Origin: Guadua angustifolia
Lineage: Eukaryota; Streptophyta; Magnoliopsida; Poales; Poaceae
NCBI GenBank assembly: GCA_036346375.1
Contig: CM070502.1
Location: 17,770,924 to 17,834,923 of the forward strand
Direction: 5' to 3'
Length of the DNA stretch: 64,000 bases
Below the pieces are notes generated by a model. It worked only from the letters and a program-made list of their open reading frames with translations. It was not told the DNA's origin and did no database searches. The translations under genes were made by a program, and so were the position numbers. The number at the start of each line of letters is the position of its first letter. Within the stretch, counting starts at the first letter, position 1. Shown in pieces: positions 58,289 to 64,000 of the stretch.

Positions 58289-60386
58289 TGATAGAAATAA
58301 TCTTGTAATAGGAAAGTTTTAGTTTAGAAAGTTTGTATTAAGAAAGTTTAGAATGAGGAGTCCGATTAGGATAAGGAAGTGGAATTCTATTCTGTTTGTG
58401 TGGGTTATAATTTTGGATATAAATTGAGGGGTAGTTCTCAGTTTTGTAAGCGAATAGAGTGGGAAGAAATAAAGAGAAAATTGTTCCAAAATTTTTGGCA
58501 TTCTGTTTCAACAATTGTTATCAGAGCGAGATTGTAATTTTAGTGTTGCGCTTGCTCTAGGGGAGGCCACCACTGCTGCTCCTTGGGGCGGGCTATCATC
58601 GCGGAGCAACGTGGTGTTGTGGCAAGATTGGGCGGCACCAAAAAAGCCGAGAACTACCCATGTGGGCGAGCAGCGACGCGGCTGAGGAAACTGCGGACGC
58701 CAACACAGAGTGGGAAGTACAGGCGGCGACACCAGCAGACGTAGAGCCGGCTGTCTCGGCGACTTCTGTTTTTACGTCGGGTTGACTAGATTGGCATGGG
58801 AGTCGAGTCCGAAGCCAAATCGATCACGCTGTGGGAGCTAAGTTCAAGCAAACGACGTGCTGATGTTCCATGAAAGCAACGCAGAAAAGCAGATGCCACG
58901 TTCTGTGCGACTGAAAAACAGAGACATGACATGCGGCTGCGAGTTTGCCGCGTGGCGGGGCAAGGAGACCGGGTTCACTGCTTGCATGAAGTCCACGGAG
59001 GCTGAGCTCGCCGAGGCTTGGCGCGAGAACGCGCGCCTCCTCGAGTCGCAGTGCTCCGGGGCAGGACGAGATCCACCAAGCTGCGAGCTAGGTGGTGGCA
59101 AGTGGCGCAAGCACGAAGCGGCGATTTCTCCCGAGCCGGTTGATGCATGCGTCACGCTGAAAAGAAAGAGGCGCAAGGAAATTGACGTGCTGCTATTCCG
59201 TGAAAGCAATAAAAATAGCAAATCAAGAAGCTTCAGATCGGGGCGTTTAACACCAGGAAACAGCGTTTGTTTCTTCTGCGTTATGCGTCAACGTCTGTTT
59301 TCTGAAGTAGACTTCGAAGCAAGTTGCGTCTATAAAATAAATGTGTACTTACGTTAGTTTCTTCTGAGATGCCGTGCGCATCAGAAAAGATCATACTGCA
59401 TGAGAAGATCAAAAGGAAGCCGCTATGTGTGCTATATATGTGGAGTTCACAGTAGCGGAGCCAGAATGACGTGAATCTCTACTAATGGGCAGGCCCCACC
59501 ACGCCCGACGGCTCGCCATCGAAGTTCATCAAAGTTGACTCCGAGGCGTTGAAGATATGCGTTTACCGTCCAAAGTCAAGTCCGTCGAAGATGTGCCCGG
59601 GATGTTGAGGAGTTGTAGTCGTCGTTCTAAATGTGTGTGCACATAAGAGTTCTTGCAGGTGTGTCTAAGTTCTCTTGTGGGCAAGCTCTAATATGAGTCT
59701 GCGTCACCGTCAAATTGTGTTACTAGTGAAAAGACAATTGGAGCTGAGGCAAAAGTTGTGCGAGTTCATCAAAGTTGACTCCGAGGCGTTGAAGATATGC
59801 GTTTACCGTCCAAAGTCAAGTCCGTCGAAGATGTGCCCGGGATGTTGAGGAGTTGTGGTCGTCGTTCTAAATGTGCGTGCACATAAGAGTTCTTGCAGGT
59901 GTGTCTTAAGTTCTCTTGTGGGCAAGCTCTAATACGAGTCTGCGTCACCGTCAAATTGTGTTACTGGTGAAAAGACAATTGGAGCTGAGGCAAAAGTTGT
60001 AATCGCTGGCGAGGTGCGACACCGGTGGTATGGCCAGCAAAAAGAAGGCGGAACTCCTTGGAGATGCGTTCACCATCCTGTGTTGAATATGGATTGGTCA
60101 AATCGTAGTTGAGACCGGTTGCCTCAATGAGTTAGAGTTGCGTTACAAGATTAAGGGGTGATTGATAAAAATAATTTTGTAATAGGATAGTTTTAGTTTG
60201 AAAAGTTTGTATTAAGAAAGTTTAGGATGAGAAGTCCGATTAGGATAAGGAAGTGGAATCCTATTCCATTTGTGTGGGTTGTAGTTTTGGATATAAATTG
60301 AGGTAGTCTTCAGTTTTGTAAGCGAATAGAGTGAGAAGAAATAAAAGAGAAAATTGTCCCAAAATTTTTGGCATTCTGTTCCAACA
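58289..60386 (+). mobile_element. Non-autonomous short-LTR retrotransposon, 2.1 kb
   Basis: Direct terminal repeats of about 225 bp at 58289-58513 (TGATAGAAATAATCTTG ... TTTCAACA) and 60163-60386 (TGATAAAAATAATTTTG ... TTCCAACA). ATGCA flanks both sides (58284-58288 and 60387-60391). A PBS-like TTATCAGAGCGAG (58518-58530) follows the left LTR and AAGGGGTGAT precedes the right one. The interior has a plus-strand frame at 58857-59357 (166 codons, Glu/Arg/Lys-rich, with ESNAEKQ- and ESNKNSK-type repeats, no recognised domain), but no pol genes, so the element needs help in trans. It inserted beside nitrilase exon 2. Confidence 0.88.
59523..60002 (+). repeat. 240-bp tandem duplication in the short-LTR element
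   Basis: AGTTCATCAAAGTTGACTCC begins at 59523 and again at 59763. The two 240-bp units differ by only a few substitutions and one indel. Confidence 0.92.
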
Positions 60387-60408
60387 ATGCATCTGGTCAG
60401 GGAATTAA

Positions 60409-60639
60409 GGGTGCATTTGGTAGGGCTCTAACTTCACCAGATCCGTAGATCTGGTAGAGCTGGGTATTCTTAGTTCCACCAGATCTGTGGAACTGGAGCT
60501 GTGAGTACATTAAAAGTGTTTAGATGGATAATCTTGTTTACATTTTAGACCAAACATATAAACTTAATTTACTTTATTTTAGCCTATAAGTTTTAGATTT
60601 CAGATGAAGTTGGGATCAGAAACTCTACTAAACAGGCCC
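60409..60639. mobile_element. Tourist-like MITE, 231 bp
   Basis: Left end GGGTGCATTTGGTAGGGCTC and inverted right end GGGCCTGTTTAGTAGAGTTT are imperfect inverted repeats. TAA flanks both sides (60406-60408 and 60640-60642). The interior has no coding capacity. Confidence 0.75.
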
Positions 60640-60642
60640 TAA

Positions 60643-61436
60643 ATTTCGGCTTTTACAAAATCTCGCACTTGGCTGGTTACTGAAAACAGGCAGTAACCGT
60701 CAAGTTACCGGATTTTCTCAGCCAAAAGGTTTTGAGTTTAATTTTGAAATTTTCTTTAAAGTTCCAAATTTTCATGAAATAGATATGAAAAACGGTGGAA
60801 ATGAACTAGAAACTGAAATAAAGATGAAAATATAGTGGACACTAAAACAAATTTGAATGTGGGTCCCCATGGGGAAAACCGGCCGGTACCGTTGGTCACC
60901 GAGAAATCTGTAACCACCGGCTACCAACAAAAATCTGAATCCCTGGGTCCTCCAAAAATGTTAGAACTGCATATGTATCCAGAAAAAAAATGGGAAAAAT
61001 GTTGTGCATTCCGTCCTCTTAGCAGGCAATGGCAGTGATTGGAGGAGGTGGTGGATAAGGATGGGCACTTGGGCATGATCGCATGAGGCCATGATGCGGC
61101 ATGCTGCAGTGGCACGCAGAATGGTTTCAATTTTTTATTTGGCTTGGTAGATTAGATCATTCCATTAGGATACTGAAGGATCGAAATGGTGTGGGGGAGG
61201 GGGATGATGCCAAATAAAATGTTCGCCCTCTTCTCCCTCTAAATGAAGCCAACCAAAAACCTCATTTGAAACCCTCAAACACAATAGGAGCAAATCAGAG
61301 AAAACAGTCCTGTCTTGTATCATCGTGGGTGGTAGTGCCGGCTTGCAGACATCAAAAACAGCATGATCTCAAAACTAAAAACAATTAATCTTTTGATCGA
61401 CTGCTCCAAATCACATGAAACTTGATATGCAACTTC
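60643..61436. other. Spacer without recognised gene
   Basis: Includes a GC-poor stretch and a segment with GGTTACTG/CAGTAACC and GTTACCGG/CCGGTACC-like motifs (60670-60930) whose origin I cannot assign. No nitrilase exon 1 was found here. Confidence 0.3.
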
Positions 61437-61451
61437 ATATGGATATCAGGA

Positions 61452-62754
61452 GAGGAAGCCCGTCCACATCTAGGGCTCACATGGGCGGCGGCGGCGGCCG
61501 ATTCGAATCCATGGGCGGCGGCGGCATCTTCGGCTGCATGGCAGCGCTGTTGCGCAAGGGCCAGGTGCAGGTCGTGGCGCTCCTCGCCGGTCGCTCCCGC
61601 GTAGAGGCGTTCGTCAAGATCCACCACGATTTCTGGGTCGCCCGCCTTGGCCTCCTCCAACAGATGCGGAAGGCGGTGGCGAGAAGGAGGAGGTGCGAGA
61701 CGGCCAACTTGGAGCTGCTTCTCGGGGAGAAGGAGCGGAGTTGCGCTGTTGCCAGAAGCTCGCCGGTAGGAACGCTCCGCCGTTTGGAGTAAAGGTTCGG
61801 GATCCGTGGTGGCTAGCACGGCCTGGGCGCCAGGCCAGCACCCCTCATTCCCCTCGTGGTTGCGCTCTCCATTCCGACGGGTGGTGCTCCGGTGGCCTGG
61901 CGGCCGGATCTTTGGTGCCTCTCACCGGATCCGTGCTCTCGACCTCTGGATTTAGCTGTTCTTGGTGGGAGCCTTGCCGGCTGGATGTCCTCACTTGTTG
62001 TTGTCAACACCGTGCTTTGGTGGCTTCGCAACTAGTGGATGATGGGCAAATCTAGGTGACTACTCTTCGCTTCAACGTCTTCATCTTTTGCTAGCGTTGT
62101 TCATACATTTCTTTTGACCTATGTCATCTTAGCATCGATTCGCGGATTCGCTCTCTTAGGCAACACAACTCATTTTTTAGATGCACTCTATGGACTTGAT
62201 GATCGTGTGCCTATTGGCTAGCTCGCGAATCACATCGTGAGAGTCGAACATCTAAAATTGTTTGTCCGGCCTTGAGAAGATGGCCGTTACTATTGGCTAA
62301 GATTAAGTGGTGTGGCGCACTAGCTCGGAATGACGGTGGTTGCAACATCGATCTCCGTGCTTGACTTCGTGGAGAAATCCTAGGTCTGACCTTAGTTGGT
62401 TGTGCTCGCAATGACCTTGTTGAAGGTATTGTTTTGTAGTCTGAGGTTTTACTCTCCGAGGTGAAAACCTTTGGTCTGGCCTTCACTGGTTGGATCATGG
62501 CAATGGCGGCTTCTTGGAGACGTTGTCATTGGAGAGCTTTTATCGCGATCCAAGTGTTGCTATGATGGTGGATAGCATTGAAGACAATATTGCGTGATGT
62601 AGTTTGCCGCGACGGTTCCTTTGTCTTTTCTTGTGTGTGTGTGTGTGTTTGGCTGTGTACACCTTAGCTGTGTAGAGGCCGGAAGTCTTCTTAGTATAAT
62701 TGTATCATCTTGATGTAATTTACTAAGATTAATAAAAGCTTCCTTTATCAAAAA
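61452..62754 (+). mobile_element. LINE-type retroposon, 1.3 kb, with GC-rich gene-like head
   Basis: A 15-bp duplication ATATGGATATCAGGA (61437-61451 and 62755-62769) flanks the insertion, and the right end finishes with AATAAAAGCTTCCTTTATCA and a short A tail. Both are hallmarks of LINE-mediated insertion. The 3' region (GTAGAGGCCGGAAGTCTTCT, TGATGTAATTTACTAAG) resembles plant L1-type LINE 3' ends. The 5' part has a 125-codon frame (61415-61792; AALLRKGQVQVVALLAGRSR) with Gly- and Arg-rich segments and no recognised domain. No reverse transcriptase is present, so it is non-autonomous or strongly truncated. Confidence 0.75.
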
Positions 62755-62893
62755 ATATGGATATCAGGAACCGATTCCAACCTTCAATAGTAAAGATTGA
62801 CGTTAAAGTTCTGACCTTTTTCCAATTAAAAGAGAAGTGCACTAAGTTTGGACAAAAACCAAAATCTTAATCTTGCTTGCGGGTTGGAAGGAA

Positions 62894-62895
<2 letters not shown>

Positions 62896-62940
<45 letters not shown>
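62896..62940 (+). repeat. (GA)n microsatellite
   Basis: An uninterrupted AG run of 45 bp. Confidence 0.95.
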
Positions 62941-62944
<4 letters not shown>

Positions 62945-63639
62945 GAGAAGGTCCATGGAGCGAGATAAATCCAAGCAACTTGCTAATCTCCCCTATTTTT
63001 GCTCTCGATGGCTAATCTTCCATGTAAACCTTATTTTTTCGAATAAGAAGACGCCTGCGATTTGTGCAAGAAACAGCGCATGCTTGCTCTGTTCTAATTG
63101 ATGTCCTAGATGGAAGGTTCAAAATCTCGGCGAAATGAAATCTCAGATTTTGGTCCGCCGAGATTCCTAAATAAAAAAAATTTAATTGCTATAGCAGTTC
63201 TTAAAATTTTGGATTGACCGGATTTCAAGTTTTCTGAACCAAATTTGATGTGACTCACGTTGAGTCTAGTTGATTAAGATGGCTAGCTCTCACCCAGGAG
63301 CATATCTCCTCTGCAAAATATGTCAAATTTCATACATAATTGAAACAAGAGCCACAAAATTGAGGTAGGAAGGTAATAATATACATGCCTTAGTTCTGAA
63401 GACCGGCTTCTAGTCATTGGTTGAGTGCTGTGAAACCAGGCCTACATTTGGACAAAACAGGCAACATAAACAGATACTGCCTTTTACTGATTACAATTTT
63501 ATCCATCTAGCTGTAGCTAGTAACTTTGTAATGAAAATGGCCAACCTTTGCCAAAAGTAGATCACTGGCTTGCATTCCTTTCGCTGCTGCATTCCTGGAG
63601 TTTGGCAAGCAAACAAATTAGTATAGCTTATAATGCATT
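62941..63639. other. Spacer with a partial terminal-repeat sequence
   Basis: GAAGGTTCAAAATCTCGGCG near 63113 and the following ATCTCAGATTTTGG resemble the ends of the element at 39211-39777, but a closing end was not seen. Otherwise nothing is recognised. Confidence 0.35.
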
Positions 63640-63868
63640 AATCCCAGACCATAAGCTCATAAGACTGTAATACATAACATAACACAATAGCTCTGTAGCT
63701 CGGTAGAGGTCTTGCTGGGCACATATCCCCCCGCGGCTCCAATTTTTTCCGCCTTTTTTTTTTTGTGAGCACACGCACGGCAAAAAAAAAAAAAAGTGTT
63801 TGACGGGGGATTCGAACCCAAGCCTTGGAACACACACAGCCTTGACTCAGCCATCTCAAGAAATTTCT
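63640..63868 (-). mobile_element. SINE-like sequence with tRNA-related head
   Basis: On the minus strand, TGGCTGAGTCAAGG (63853-63840) fits a Pol III A box and GGTTCGAATCC (63818-63808) fits a B box, about 25 bp apart. The B box is followed by CCCGTCAAACAC and a T tract. The stem partners needed for a real tRNA are missing, and about 150 bp of unrelated sequence follows, as in plant SINEs. The 3' end and target duplication are not certain. Confidence 0.5.
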
Positions 63869-64000
63869 TTACACAAGCACTTGAGCAGATACTGTCAGCC
63901 ACTGTCAAAATTTTTTAAAATTTCTCAGGCATAATCATCATCTGAAAATTTTATAGGAATATTAGTGATGCGGGACATTCCACAAAAAATTTCTAAAGTC

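Noticed and set aside
63800..63860. Functional tRNA gene
   Set aside because: A-box and B-box matches exist, but acceptor and anticodon stems do not pair and a T tract with unrelated DNA follows. This fits a SINE head better.

Overview
This window looks like repeat-dense, gene-poor DNA from a grass (Poaceae). The reasons are Tourist-type MITEs with TTA/TAA target sites, two CACTA (En/Spm) elements encoding TNP2-type transposases, a Sirevirus-type Copia element with multiple polypurine tracts, a Helitron starting with TCTCTACTAATATAAA, and elements sitting in (TA)n tracts like the rice Micron family. A rice-like grass is plausible, but no species can be named. I see no complete, intact host gene. 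Three host-gene remnants are recognisable: two EB1-like exons (4021-4327), the N-terminal part of an ABCC/MRP transporter (13905-14782, repeated at 32207-33097) and two exons of a plant nitrilase (47714-47947 and 48729-58205, all minus strand).

Layout. 1-5187 is the right part of a PIF/Harbinger transposon on the minus strand, with a broken DDE transposase and a Myb/SANT-like partner gene. 5188-6544 holds retroelement pieces and a 385-bp Tourist-like MITE. From about 6.5 to 40.3 kb there is a nest that I read as one decayed Copia element (5' LTR end at 15043-15411, gag scrap near 38.5 kb, 3' LTR end at 40291). It was invaded by a roughly 1.4-kb Helitron carrying the ABCC fragment. The Helitron was in turn invaded by a solo LTR (7063-13899, target duplication CAAGA), which received two (TA)n-seated elements (9497-9869 and 9880-11874). 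A second, related solo LTR lies at 34193-37950. A 13-kb CACTA element (16438-29493) separates two direct copies, each about 5.25 kb, of part of this nest (11185-16437 and 29494-34738). A second CACTA element (40512 to about 47545) lies next to the nitrilase remnant, apparently in its third intron. A 9.3-kb Sirevirus (48744-58023, target duplication AATAG) interrupts nitrilase exon 2. The right end carries a 2.1-kb short-LTR element, a second Tourist-like MITE, a LINE-type retroposon with a 15-bp target duplication, a (GA)n tract and a SINE-like sequence.

How the parts relate. The coding capacity belongs to transposons, and nearly all of it is broken. Each CACTA element has a TNP2 transposase gene followed by a TNP1-type gene; in the first element that gene ends in a Ulp1-like cysteine protease module. 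Both CACTA elements contain long inverted repeats that could fold into hairpin RNAs. In repeat pairs that allow comparison, most differences fall at CAG/CTG/CCG and CG motifs. That points to consensus errors at methylated cytosines in long-read data, so many frameshifts in the transposon genes may be technical. No confident new biological system was found. The strongest leads are the CACTA element flanked by 5.25-kb direct repeats, the CHG-focused discordance, the CACTA hairpins and the conserved acidic peptide ending encoded in two divergent LTRs.
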